Part shown: one piece after another, positions 1 to 6,768 of the stretch | Position numbering within the stretch: position 1 is the first letter of the stretch | Layout: the number at the start of each line of letters is the position of its first letter | From: CAZIVE01 sp964542435 | GTDB lineage: Bacteria; Bacteroidota; Bacteroidia; Bacteroidales; Tannerellaceae | Reading direction: 5' to 3' | DNA: 6,959 nucleotides | Assembly (NCBI GenBank): GCA_964542435.1 | Contig: CAZIVE010000135.1 | Span: 1 to 6,959, forward strand | The notes under the pieces: model-generated | Databases searched by the model: none | What the model was told of the DNA's origin: nothing | What the model saw: the letters and a program-made list of their open reading frames with translations, nothing else | Made by a program: the position numbers and the translations under genes

Positions 1-74
1 GGCTTCACACCAATTATAGAACAACTCTCTCAAACTAAAGCTTGAAAGTTAATGTAAACTTCGTAACGCCTTTT

Positions 75-3000
75 CTATTTCACAACGACCTTCGTCGTCT
101 CTGTCCCCACCTTCACGATATAGATACCTTTGGCCAAACCGCTGAATGTGGTCTTGCCGCTGACAAGTTTCGTGCTTGCGATGACCTTTCCTGTCAGGTT
201 GACTACCAACGCCGTTGTGTTGCTCGGGCTGAGGATTGTGATAGAACCTTGACCGCCGTAAACCGTCAGAGCATTGATGCTTTCCACGCCGGTGGTGAGC
301 TTCTTTACGATGATGTAAACGGTGGTCTCATGATCGACAGTAGCAATCTTGTAGCTTGTTCCGTTCGGAGTGAGCGTCTCGCCCTTGTCGGTGCGGACTT
401 CAAGAGTGTAATCCGTTCCCTCTTTACCCAGACTTTCATCTGGCGTGACGGTGAATTCAAACGGCTGGCCGATACCTGCTAGGTTCAGTCCAAAGCCCGG
501 CGTAACGCTGACGCCTTCCACCTTCGGGATGATCACATAGACCGGTTTCGCATAGATAGTAAAGGTAATGGTCTGAGAACCGCTGTAGCCGCCTTTGCCC
601 ATAATAATGACAGTAGCTGTGCCGGGTTCTACATTATGTTGATAGGTTACAGTGAAATCAGTGCCTTCAATAAGGGTATTACCATCAAGGATGACTGTAA
701 CAGATGGTTTCTGTGGAGAGCCATTAGCTTCGAAGCTGTTGTTTGAAAGGGTCACAGTCGCTCTGGAAAGATCTATTACTTTAGCCTTTTCTATATGCAG
801 AAATTTATAATCGTGGATGTCTGCAGGATTATATGAAGTCAAAGGAGTTCCAGAATAATCAGCACTGGCTTGAACTATCGGATCCACGTACTTGCTCAAG
901 TTAGGAGCCTTAAAAGACGCAAGAACTTTCCCCATCATTGTTACTGTACCGGACTCAATAGACAGACTGTCAGCAAAAATACCGAAGGACTCTGCATTTA
1001 TGCCTGCGGCCGTCAAAACCCCAGATCCTTTGATTGTGGCAGTTCCTGCGGCATACAATCCTGTAGGACTTTCCGTACTTCCACCAAGCAGATTCATAGT
1101 ACCGTCATTCATAAGAATTATTTCCCCGAAAGATTGGATGCCGGCGTCACCCACGGTACGTATGGCATCTCCAACTCCTGTAAACTTTCCACCGATTGTA
1201 CTTAATATGCCATTCGGATTATCAATCTCCAATGAATGATCATATTTCGTTGTTATAGTAGGCATAAGCCCTCCATCATCAACACTTGTAGTTGTATAAG
1301 AGGTGGAATAACAAATGCCATTAACCATCGTATATAATTTTCCTAAGTCATCGATAAGGTTCTTACCTGAAGGGGAATAAATTATGCGATGTATGCTACC
1401 TTGTTGATACGTATAACCAGCAGCATCAGCTCCTTGGAAAGTGTTATTACCAGCCAGACGAAGGACTGTATTTGCAGGCAAATAATTAATGTATAGAGCA
1501 GAACTTACAATACTGTTATAAGACATATTGTAGTTACTTCTCAGATTCAGACTGTTCTTTGTCACCTTAATGTTATTCATTGTAAGGTTGAGCGTCTTAT
1601 CTTCTGCGACAGAAACGGCCACATTGTAGTTTTTGCTATTTTGCGTTTCTGCAAGGACGCTACGGCCTGTCATTTCCGAGTAGGTATAATATTTAGTACC
1701 TATCGCAGGGATACTTAACGCAGCATCTCCGACAAAGATTGTATTACCATAGAACATCAGATACTTGTAGGAATCAATATTGTCGGCATCGTAAGGAGTT
1801 ATATTTTCTCCCATATAAGAGACGCTTGCATCACCGACGTAGTTAGTGTATTGACTCAAATCAAGATTACCTGCATCTTCCGAAATTTTACTCATTCCTA
1901 ATGCTATGGCATAACTATTACCTCGCGCCATCACCACGCCCGATTTGATGACCATATTTCCATAAACTGAAAATCCTATACCTTTGCTGTCGTAGTTGCC
2001 CAAGGCCATAACCGTGCCTGATTCAATAGCCAAATCTTCCCCTGCATAAATGCCTATACTTCGGCCATTGGAATTTTTGTCCAGCTTATTTCCTTCCACA
2101 CTCATCAAACCACTACCTTTTATACCGATGGAACGAAGAGAATAAATACCGTAAGATGATCCAATAACTGACGTCCCCTCGTCCTCGTCTTGGCAGTTCA
2201 CCATTATTGTTCCTTGATTATCGATATCAAGATATGCATTGGTCCTGATTCCATAACTATCGTTCGACACCAAAGACGAATATTTGACAACCAGTGCATC
2301 CTTATTGATGATATGTAACGTATCGCTACCTCCCAGAGAACTATAAATTCCGTAATTATTGGTAGGCATTGAAGACGATTCTGGATTATAATACAGACTG
2401 TCGTTTCCGAGAAAAGTAAGTTCTACATTTCCTTCGTAGGGAAGGAAAATGTTATAAGAAGAGGATATTGACGAAATTAGCAAAGGTTTAAAAACCTTCG
2501 TGATTGTGATATCCTTCAGCGTGAGATGAAGGACCTGATTCGCATCCACAGAAGCAGCCACATTGTAGTCAGTTGCACTTTCCGTCGGGATCAATGCGCT
2601 ATATCCGGAATTTTCCGAATAAGTATAATAGGTTGGAGAAGCAGACGAAGGTATCTCCAAAGGCGCGGTTCCAATATGGATTTGATCCATCCCCAGCAAT
2701 TTTGCTATCTGCAGAAATTTAAAACGACTAAAATCACCTGCAAGGAATTCTGTGGGGGGAGTTCCATTATACGCACTACTTGCTATTATATGATATTTGT
2801 CGATGTCATCAAAAGTAAGTTTATTAGCACTGATTGCAGAGCTTGCTCCTTGTGCCGTCATCATCCCTGTATTGACTACGTAAAGGTTACCAGCCGTTTC
2901 AATTCCATAGGATAGCATATCCTCATCATCTGCCCCTTGAAGATTCAATTGGCCTTTGTTTACAATGTCGAGATCTCCACCTACATGAATGGCAAACGAA

Positions 3001-4475
3001 GAAGCGTCTTCACTATTATCCAAATTGGTACCATCCAAATTGGCACCTCCCTTTATAATTGCAGCTCCTTCGTTTGTAATATTTATCTTGTAAGTGTATG
3101 TGTTAACATCGTATTTTCCTGTCGTATTAACCGTATAAGGAGCTTCGTATGAAATACCTGTTGAAGACACGTTATACTCATTCATTGGATTTCTTTCTCC
3201 TGAATTGTTAACACCCAATCCTATGAGCGTATTATTGCCGAGGAGTAACAAAGAAACATTACCAAGCTTATAATCAATTCGCAAAGCCGATGAATCCGTC
3301 TGGTGTATGTTTACTGTGCCATACTTAGACTGTCTTGTAGAAATAGTGTTTTTTGCATTGTTCTTTGTTATATTAATATTCTTCAGTATGAGTTTGAGTG
3401 TTTTGTCATTTGCAACAGAAACGGCCACATTATAAGGGTCCGTACTTTGCGCTTCATTCAGAACACTGTTTCCCGTAGTCTCTGAATAGGTATAATACTT
3501 GGTGTCTGTTTCAGGAATGTTCAACAACGCATTACCGACAAATAGGGCGCGGGTTAAAATGCGAAAATATTTTGTACTAGTAGGAACTCTTACTAAAGGC
3601 GAAATCTGCGTAAGCACACTCCCATCATAATTTTCACTGGTTACAATGACAGCATCTGCATAGATTTTGGCGTCTCTTATGCCAACTGCTTGATTTCCTT
3701 GAACTGTCATTTCTCCGGATTCTACATTTAAAGCAGAAGCTTCAATGCCCACAGATTTATTAATCCCGGCATCAATATCCGTTATGCCATTTCCTTTTAT
3801 ACCCAAGGCCATAGAAGAAATCCCATGTGTAACTACCCTGCCCACTGATGGAGTGATTTTCATGCTGCCCTGATTGTCGATAAGCATATTCTTTATTGAA
3901 GCAATGCCAGAAGATACAACAGCTTGAGCCGTAACCTTCTCTCCAATTATAGCCAGCGTTCCTTTGTTTGTGATGATCACTGTATCCTTATAGTGTCCGG
4001 GAATGTTGATTCCACAAATAGTATTTTTGTCTTCTCCTAACCCATTCATTTGATATAAACTGTCTGCCCCGAGGAAGGTAAGATCAACACTTACATCATC
4101 TACATTATTATCCTTGTCATAATCTATATACAGATTAGATGTAGTTGTAAAGGTCGATTCAAGCTGTTCAAAGGATACAGACGATGCCTTCGTAATCTTG
4201 ATATCCTTTAGTGTCAGATGAAGGACGCTGTCAATGCCCATAAAAACAGCCACATTGTAGATTGCAGGACTTTCAGTCGGGGTCAACACACTGCTTCCTG
4301 TAGATTCCGAATAGGTGTAATACGTTGGGGAGGCGCCCAGTGTCTCCGTTATTTGGGCACTTCCAATATAAACGGTTTGTGCTGCGGCACTACTTGTTGC
4401 AAGCAGTATCATGACTGTAATCCAAGCACTGAGAAGGTAATGAATGGATTTGTTAAAAGGTAATAGATGTTTCAT
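75..4475 (-). CDS. Large modular T9SS-exported surface protein (putative adhesin)
   Basis: I do not recognise a named gene. The 1466-residue product starts with a signal peptide (about residues 1-33: KHLLPFNK, then a hydrophobic stretch, then SSAAAQ). Four homologous modules follow (about 35-310, 311-598, 599-912, 913-1233). Each opens with (I/F)xG-A-L-IP, a YYTYSE motif and YNVA-SV, followed by an L-LTLK-I-ITK strand, a 'LxGNxTL' strand and glycine-spaced strands such as GI--L-I-N-G that suggest a beta-helix. Next come an Ig-like domain (1234-1310), a beta-rich domain (1311-1396) and a T9SS type A sorting domain (1397-1466) ending GIYIVKVG and TKVVVK. The ATG at 4475 was chosen because the signal peptide begins there; an in-frame TTG at 4550 would add 25 residues before it. 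The stop is TAG. Short D(S/T)(aliphatic) motifs (IDSV, ADSL, KDTV, NDSL, SDTL) fit the known Bacteroidetes O-glycosylation consensus. There are no catalytic motifs that I can identify, so adhesion or glycan binding is inference. Export to the cell surface is well supported. Confidence 0.93.
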   Translation of the reverse strand: MKHLLPFNKSIHYLLSAWITVMILLATSSAAAQTVYIGSAQITETLGASPTYYTYSESTGSSVLTPTESPAIYNVAVFMGIDSVLHLTLKDIKITKASSVSFEQLESTFTTTSNLYIDYDKDNNVDDVSVDLTFLGADSLYQMNGLGEDKNTICGINIPGHYKDTVIITNKGTLAIIGEKVTAQAVVSSGIASIKNMLIDNQGSMKITPSVGRVVTHGISSMALGIKGNGITDIDAGINKSVGIEASALNVESGEMTVQGNQAVGIRDAKIYADAVIVTSENYDGSVLTQISPLVRVPTSTKYFRILTRALFVGNALLNIPETDTKYYTYSETTGNSVLNEAQSTDPYNVAVSVANDKTLKLILKNINITKNNAKNTISTRQSKYGTVNIHQTDSSALRIDYKLGNVSLLLLGNNTLIGLGVNNSGERNPMNEYNVSSTGISYEAPYTVNTTGKYDVNTYTYKINITNEGAAIIKGGANLDGTNLDNSEDASSFAIHVGGDLDIVNKGQLNLQGADDEDMLSYGIETAGNLYVVNTGMMTAQGASSAISANKLTFDDIDKYHIIASSAYNGTPPTEFLAGDFSRFKFLQIAKLLGMDQIHIGTAPLEIPSSASPTYYTYSENSGYSALIPTESATDYNVAASVDANQVLHLTLKDITITKVFKPLLISSISSSYNIFLPYEGNVELTFLGNDSLYYNPESSSMPTNNYGIYSSLGGSDTLHIINKDALVVKYSSLVSNDSYGIRTNAYLDIDNQGTIMVNCQDEDEGTSVIGSSYGIYSLRSIGIKGSGLMSVEGNKLDKNSNGRSIGIYAGEDLAIESGTVMALGNYDSKGIGFSVYGNMVIKSGVVMARGNSYAIALGMSKISEDAGNLDLSQYTNYVGDASVSYMGENITPYDADNIDSYKYLMFYGNTIFVGDAALSIPAIGTKYYTYSEMTGRSVLAETQNSKNYNVAVSVAEDKTLNLTMNNIKVTKNSLNLRSNYNMSYNSIVSSALYINYLPANTVLRLAGNNTFQGADAAGYTYQQGSIHRIIYSPSGKNLIDDLGKLYTMVNGICYSTSYTTTSVDDGGLMPTITTKYDHSLEIDNPNGILSTIGGKFTGVGDAIRTVGDAGIQSFGEIILMNDGTMNLLGGSTESPTGLYAAGTATIKGSGVLTAAGINAESFGIFADSLSIESGTVTMMGKVLASFKAPNLSKYVDPIVQASADYSGTPLTSYNPADIHDYKFLHIEKAKVIDLSRATVTLSNNSFEANGSPQKPSVTVILDGNTLIEGTDFTVTYQHNVEPGTATVIIMGKGGYSGSQTITFTIYAKPVYVIIPKVEGVSVTPGFGLNLAGIGQPFEFTVTPDESLGKEGTDYTLEVRTDKGETLTPNGTSYKIATVDHETTVYIIVKKLTTGVESINALTVYGGQGSITILSPSNTTALVVNLTGKVIASTKLVSGKTTFSGLAKGIYIVKVGTETTKVVVK
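78..287 (-). other. T9SS type A C-terminal sorting domain
   Basis: The last 70 residues (1397-1466) start at VESINALTVYGGQG and include ALVVNLTGKVIAST, GKTTFSGLAKGIYIVKVG and the basic end TKVVVK. The strand order, the 'L--GiYiVkvg' motif and the short Lys-rich tail are those of the Por_Secre_tail family. This family directs proteins across the outer membrane through the PorT/SprA-type machine and is normally cleaved by the PorU sortase, usually with attachment to A-LPS. No T9SS component genes lie in this window. Confidence 0.88.
288..545 (-). other. Beta-rich pre-CTD domain of the surface protein
   Basis: Residues 1311-1396 contain VYVIIPKVEGVSVTPG, GQPFEFTVTPDE, TLEVRTDKGETLTPNG, SYKIATVDHETTVYIIVKK. 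This matches the domain style often found next to T9SS sorting domains in Bacteroidales (IPxVEGxxxxPxxG, then FxFTLT, then xYxIxxVxxxxxxxI). It is probably a spacer or stalk; no binding site is evident. Confidence 0.6.
546..776 (-). other. Ig-like domain of the surface protein
   Basis: Residues 1234-1310 read as one compact beta-sandwich: IDLSRATVTL, then QKPSVTVILDG, IEGTDFTVTY, GTATVIIMGKGGYSG and TITFTIYAK. The pattern 'kPsVtV-dG-tL-eGtDytVtY-nN---GtAtV-i-GkGnYtG--t-tFtI' is a well-known repeat in bacterial surface proteins and is especially frequent in Firmicutes. Here it is a single copy that probably acts as a stalk between the modules and the C-terminal region. Confidence 0.75.
777..1739 (-). 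repeat. Module 4 of the surface protein (type B)
   Basis: This segment encodes residues 913-1233. It opens with IFVGDAALSIP, then GTKYYTYSEMTG (E934), YNVAVSVAEDKTL and MNNIKVTKN. The middle includes SALYINYLPANTVLRLAGNN. It then carries an insertion-like stretch with two TTT/TTK segments, and later strands such as ATIKGSGVLTAAG and LSIESGTVTMMG. The tail is ASADYSGTPLTSY and YKFLHIEK, ending just before the Ig-like domain. At 321 residues it is the longest module. Confidence 0.85.
1740..2681 (-). repeat. Module 3 of the surface protein (type A)
   Basis: This segment encodes residues 599-912. It opens with IHIGTAPLEIP, then ASPTYYTYSENSG (E621), PTES and LHLTLKDITITK, which closely follows module 1. 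The centre has ELTFLGNDSLYYN. A long run of glycine-spaced strands follows (YLDIDNQGTIMV, IGIKGSGLMSVEG, LAIESGTVMALG, MVIKSGVVMARG), the clearest beta-helix-like section in the protein. The tail is ASVSYMGENITPY and YKYLMF. Confidence 0.85.
2682..3545 (-). repeat. Module 2 of the surface protein (type B)
   Basis: This segment encodes residues 311-598. It opens with LFVGNALLNIP, then DTKYYTYSETTG (E332), YNVAVSVANDKTL and LKNINITKN. The middle contains SALRIDY, LLLLGNNTLIGLG, and repeated strand-turn units such as LDIVNKGQLNLQG and LYVVNTGMMTAQG. The tail contains ASSAYNGTPPTEF and FKFLQI. It pairs with module 4, with which it shares TKYYTYSE, VAVSVA-DKTL and TKN. Confidence 0.85.
3546..4373 (-). 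repeat. Module 1 of the surface protein (type A)
   Basis: This segment encodes residues 35-310 of the exported protein. It opens with VYIGSAQ, then ASPTYYTYSE (E57), PTES and LHLTLKDIKITK. The middle carries DLTFLGADSLY and glycine-spaced strands (GIASIKN, GIKGNG, GIEASAL). The tail reads SENYDGSVLT, then a KYFRIL strand. It matches module 3 better than modules 2 and 4, in the ASPTYYTYSE and LHLTLKDI segments and in DNA: bases 4201-4226 match 2509-2534 at 23 of 26 positions. Confidence 0.85.
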
Positions 4476-4587
4476 AATCGTTTTTTTTATAAGGGTAACT
4501 CTTGAATTCAACTCTGATAGTTTTCTCGATGTGGCTTTTTCAATAGACAAAGAGAAAAAAGCAATGGAATATATCCATGCGGTGCTC

Positions 4588-4595
4588 CAAAAATA
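4588..4595 (-). promoter_or_regulatory. -7 box of the surface-protein promoter
   Basis: On the minus strand this is TATTTTTG, a full match to the Bacteroidetes sigma-ABfr -7 element TAnnTTTG. At 19-21 bases upstream, where a TTTG -33 element is expected, the sequence is around CAACGT, so no -33 element is visible. Transcription would begin a few bases downstream, giving a leader of roughly 105 bases before the ATG at 4475. The match is by eye and the start site is inferred. Confidence 0.5.
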
Positions 4596-4620
4596 GGAGT
4601 GAACGATCTAAATCACGTTG

Positions 4621-4654
4621 CGATTCGTAAAAACTTTGTAACGATTCGTAAAAA
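4621..4654 (-). promoter_or_regulatory. 13-bp direct repeat, likely AraC-type operator
   Basis: Two exact copies of CGATTCGTAAAAA (plus strand) lie at 4621-4633 and 4642-4654, start to start 21 bp. On the transcribed orientation the half-site is TTTTTACGAATCG. Two direct half-sites two helical turns apart is the classic arrangement for AraC-family proteins. The proximal copy ends 25 bases before the TATTTTTG box, roughly at -38, where an activator could replace the missing -33 contact. The neighbouring gene encodes an AraC-type regulator, the natural candidate binder. A 7-bp inverted repeat (ATCTAAA at 4606-4612, TTTAGAT at 4663-4669) flanks the pair but may be chance. Confidence 0.55.
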
Positions 4655-4766
4655 TCTGTGGTTTTAGATGATTTTCATTCAAAAACATGAACTTTTACCC
4701 TGATTTCTGCTTCCAGTTTACGTGGGAAACGGGAGAAGAAAGATGGATTTTATGAAAAAGAACGAC

Positions 4767-4790
4767 AAAAAAAAGATTGCGATCGAATCT
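4767..4790 (-). terminator. Possible weak intrinsic terminator of the regulator gene
   Basis: Three bases after the regulator stop codon, the minus strand reads AGATT-CGATCGC-AATCT followed by a run of T, eight A on the plus strand at 4767-4774. The stem is only 5 bp and AT-rich, so it is a weak candidate. Its position and the U-tract argue for it, and it would separate the regulator transcript from the surface-protein promoter. Confidence 0.35.
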
Positions 4791-4793
4791 ACC

Positions 4794-6518
4794 TTAATGG
4801 GATTTTGAGCTCATGTTCTGTTTAAACTGGCTCGGAGTAAGTCCGGTGATGGCTTTGAAAGCATGGAAGAGCGTTTGACGCGTATTGAAACCCACAGAGA
4901 CGGACAGCGTCTCAATCGAAATGTCGGCATTTTCCGAAAGCATCGTGATCGCGGCGTGGACACGATATTTGTTGATAAAAGCGTTAAACCCATCTTCGTG
5001 TTCGTTGATGGCGTTGGAAACATAGGTTCTGTTCAGCCCGATCTCTTTCGAGAGCTGATCCAAGGTGAAACTCGGATTCTTATAGCAGGCTGTTGTCTCG
5101 ATATGCTGACAGATCTGTTCGAACAGATCGGCATCCGTATCGATGGCGGCTTTGTTTTCTGTTGGTGGTGCCGCTGTTTGCTTCGGCGTAGGATAAGGCT
5201 TCTCTTCCGCTGCCCATTGCTGGTTTCTCAACACCAAAGCCCGGAAAGCTCTTCGCTTCTGCACATAGAGAATGAAAACGACGACAAGAAAGAGGAAACT
5301 GGCCGTAGCCAATACGGAAAAGAAAATGAATCGATTGTAGTTGTATCTGCTTTCCTCCTTCGACTGACGGATATCATATTGATCAATCTGCTTTTCCACA
5401 TTTAACATCTGTCCAATGCTGTAGCGCATTTCTATCGCATCACGCGCGATGAAGGCTGAATCAATGCAAAGCTTTGCCAAATCCGTTCTGCCGGTTCCTG
5501 CATAATATTTGTTCAGAGCGACGAATTCCTTTTGACGGTTGGTTTCCGTAAAGCTTGAAATCTTAGGGAAAAAATCCCGTGCGATCTGGATGCATCGCCA
5601 CGCATCTTCATACCGATTCATATCGGAATAACAGCTCGAAAGCTGACAGGCAATACCATAGGCAAACTTAAGATCATCGTAGGAATAGGTCATTTTCAAA
5701 GAGGCCTCCATCAGTTCAGCCGCCTTCTCATAATTCTTGCGCAAGTACTGATTGATGCCCAGATTTCCTTTGACGATAGCAATCCATTCGATCGGTTTCT
5801 CGATGATTCCATATTGATTATTCAAGTCGAGAATTGACTGAAAACACTTGTCCGATTCATCGTAACGATGATAATACTCGCGTTCCACGAGTCCCAAGTC
5901 ATTTCGGGCAATGACAAATATGCGCTGGTTCTCTTGAAAGACCGGTCCGTTTACGATCTCCTTGAAACATTTCTCCGCCATCGGAAAATCCTTGAAGGTG
6001 TAGTAAATCTCGCCCACGCGAAGTTTGCAATCCAACACATCCGGATATTGCTTGGGTGTCAAACCGCGCATAGCACGTTCCAACTGTCCGGAATAATATA
6101 AGGAGTTTACGATGTCATTCCAGTTATAGAAGTCGAGCAGACGACGGAGGATTCGTACTTCGAAGATCTGATTGTGCGCCGCGCGACTGACTGCCAGTAT
6201 ATACTGCATCCGATCGGCAAACAGCGAATCAGGGATCGTACCCATATTGTCGTGGTAGAAATTCGCTTCAAAGAAATCGGCCTCCAATTTCCATTGCTTG
6301 TCATGGAATCGATCAGGCAGATCGCGAAGCTGCTTTACAGTCCGGTCGGCATACTTCGTATCATGCGTGGCATAACGCAACCTCAAAGAATCGCGGATGG
6401 CATAGTGATAGCTTGCATAAGGCTTCCCCACAAAATGCATAAAGGGATTCACTTCAGCAGTAATTCCCTGCACAAGAAGCAAAAAGAGGAGACTCAGATT
6501 AATAATTGCATTATGCAT
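4794..6518 (-). CDS. Transmembrane TPR-sensor / AraC-type transcriptional regulator
   Basis: The 574-residue protein combines sensor and DNA-binding output. Residues 1-21 form a signal peptide (NLSLLFLLLVQGITA). Residues about 25-395 are helical and TPR-like; the clearest repeats are near 162-190 (KLRVGEIYYTFKDFPMAEKC), 248-278 (GNLGINQYLRKNYEKAAEL) and 284-318. A single membrane helix spans about 397-419, followed by QKRRAFR, which places the C-terminus in the cytoplasm. A Pro/Thr-rich linker (440-456) leads to an AraC-family domain at about 464-572. Its first helix-turn-helix is FTLDQLSKEIGLNRTYVSNAI and the second is ISIETLSVSVGFNTRQTLF, closing with the family motif GLTPSQFK. Bacteroidetes have many such one-component membrane regulators, but the ligand is not predictable. 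The stop is TAA. The gene lies 318 bases upstream of the surface-protein gene on the same strand, with a separate promoter between, so that gene is the likely target. There is no receiver or kinase domain, and I know no gene name. Confidence 0.93.
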   Translation of the reverse strand: MHNAIINLSLLFLLLVQGITAEVNPFMHFVGKPYASYHYAIRDSLRLRYATHDTKYADRTVKQLRDLPDRFHDKQWKLEADFFEANFYHDNMGTIPDSLFADRMQYILAVSRAAHNQIFEVRILRRLLDFYNWNDIVNSLYYSGQLERAMRGLTPKQYPDVLDCKLRVGEIYYTFKDFPMAEKCFKEIVNGPVFQENQRIFVIARNDLGLVEREYYHRYDESDKCFQSILDLNNQYGIIEKPIEWIAIVKGNLGINQYLRKNYEKAAELMEASLKMTYSYDDLKFAYGIACQLSSCYSDMNRYEDAWRCIQIARDFFPKISSFTETNRQKEFVALNKYYAGTGRTDLAKLCIDSAFIARDAIEMRYSIGQMLNVEKQIDQYDIRQSKEESRYNYNRFIFFSVLATASFLFLVVVFILYVQKRRAFRALVLRNQQWAAEEKPYPTPKQTAAPPTENKAAIDTDADLFEQICQHIETTACYKNPSFTLDQLSKEIGLNRTYVSNAINEHEDGFNAFINKYRVHAAITMLSENADISIETLSVSVGFNTRQTLFHAFKAITGLTPSQFKQNMSSKSH

Positions 6519-6541
6519 ATCAAGCTAATAAAGACGCGTTA

Positions 6542-6549
6542 CAAAAATA
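6542..6549 (-). promoter_or_regulatory. -7 box of the regulator promoter
   Basis: The minus strand reads TATTTTTG here, matching TAnnTTTG, with 23 bases to the ATG at 6518, so the leader would be short (about 15-20 bases). The surrounding 11-mer TCCTATTTTTG is identical to that at the surface-protein promoter. No TTTG is seen 19-21 bases upstream, and the 13-bp direct repeat of the downstream promoter is not present here. Confidence 0.45.
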
Positions 6550-6768
6550 GGAATATTCTTTCTGCTACGATAGTTGAAGCAAGAAATTTGTTTGTTTTTT
6601 TAAGGATGGATAAAAATACTTGGATTATATCGGTAAAACGTAAGAGCGTGTACAAAAAGCTGTATAAAAATCGATACAAACTTCAGCCATTGTTCCCAAC
6701 TCATTCAAACAGATGAGCCGAGAGCCTTTCGGTATTATGCAAGTCCCGCAAGATCATAGAAAAAACTA
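6550..6768. other. AT-rich intergenic region, no gene seen
   Basis: This stretch upstream of the regulator promoter is A/T-rich, with short runs such as the T-run near 6594-6601. Around 6649-6680 there are loosely repeated GTAyAAAAA-like words about 12 bases apart. An open frame crosses it on the plus strand, but most of that frame is antisense to the regulator gene and has no recognisable protein features. I see no tRNA, ncRNA or mobile-element signature. Confidence 0.5.

Noticed and set aside
1..74. Terminator after the surface-protein gene
   Set aside because: Only 3-4 bp stems can be drawn (for example AGTT/AACT) and none is followed by a U-tract.
42..482. Plus-strand open frame of 146 codons
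   Set aside because: It is antisense to the 3' end of the surface-protein gene, including the well-supported T9SS sorting domain, and its translation shows no recognisable domain.
870..1239. Two overlapping plus-strand open frames
   Set aside because: Both are antisense to module 4, overlap each other in different frames and carry no protein-family features.
4476..4550. Upstream in-frame TTG start at 4550 for the surface protein
   Set aside because: It would put 25 polar, charged residues before a clear signal peptide; the ATG at 4475 starts directly at the signal peptide and follows an A-rich leader.
4583..4600. Hairpin CTCC-N7-GGAG overlapping the -7 box
   Set aside because: The stem is only 4 bp with mismatches on both outer positions, so it is likely coincidental.
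4863..5405. Plus-strand open frame of 180 codons
   Set aside because: It is the shadow of the AraC domain and membrane segment of the regulator; the minus-strand reading has clear family motifs and this one has none.
6174..6716. Plus-strand open frame running from the regulator gene into the intergenic region
   Set aside because: Its first two thirds are antisense to the regulator signal peptide and sensor. The rest is basic, low-complexity translation of AT-rich DNA that crosses the regulator promoter.
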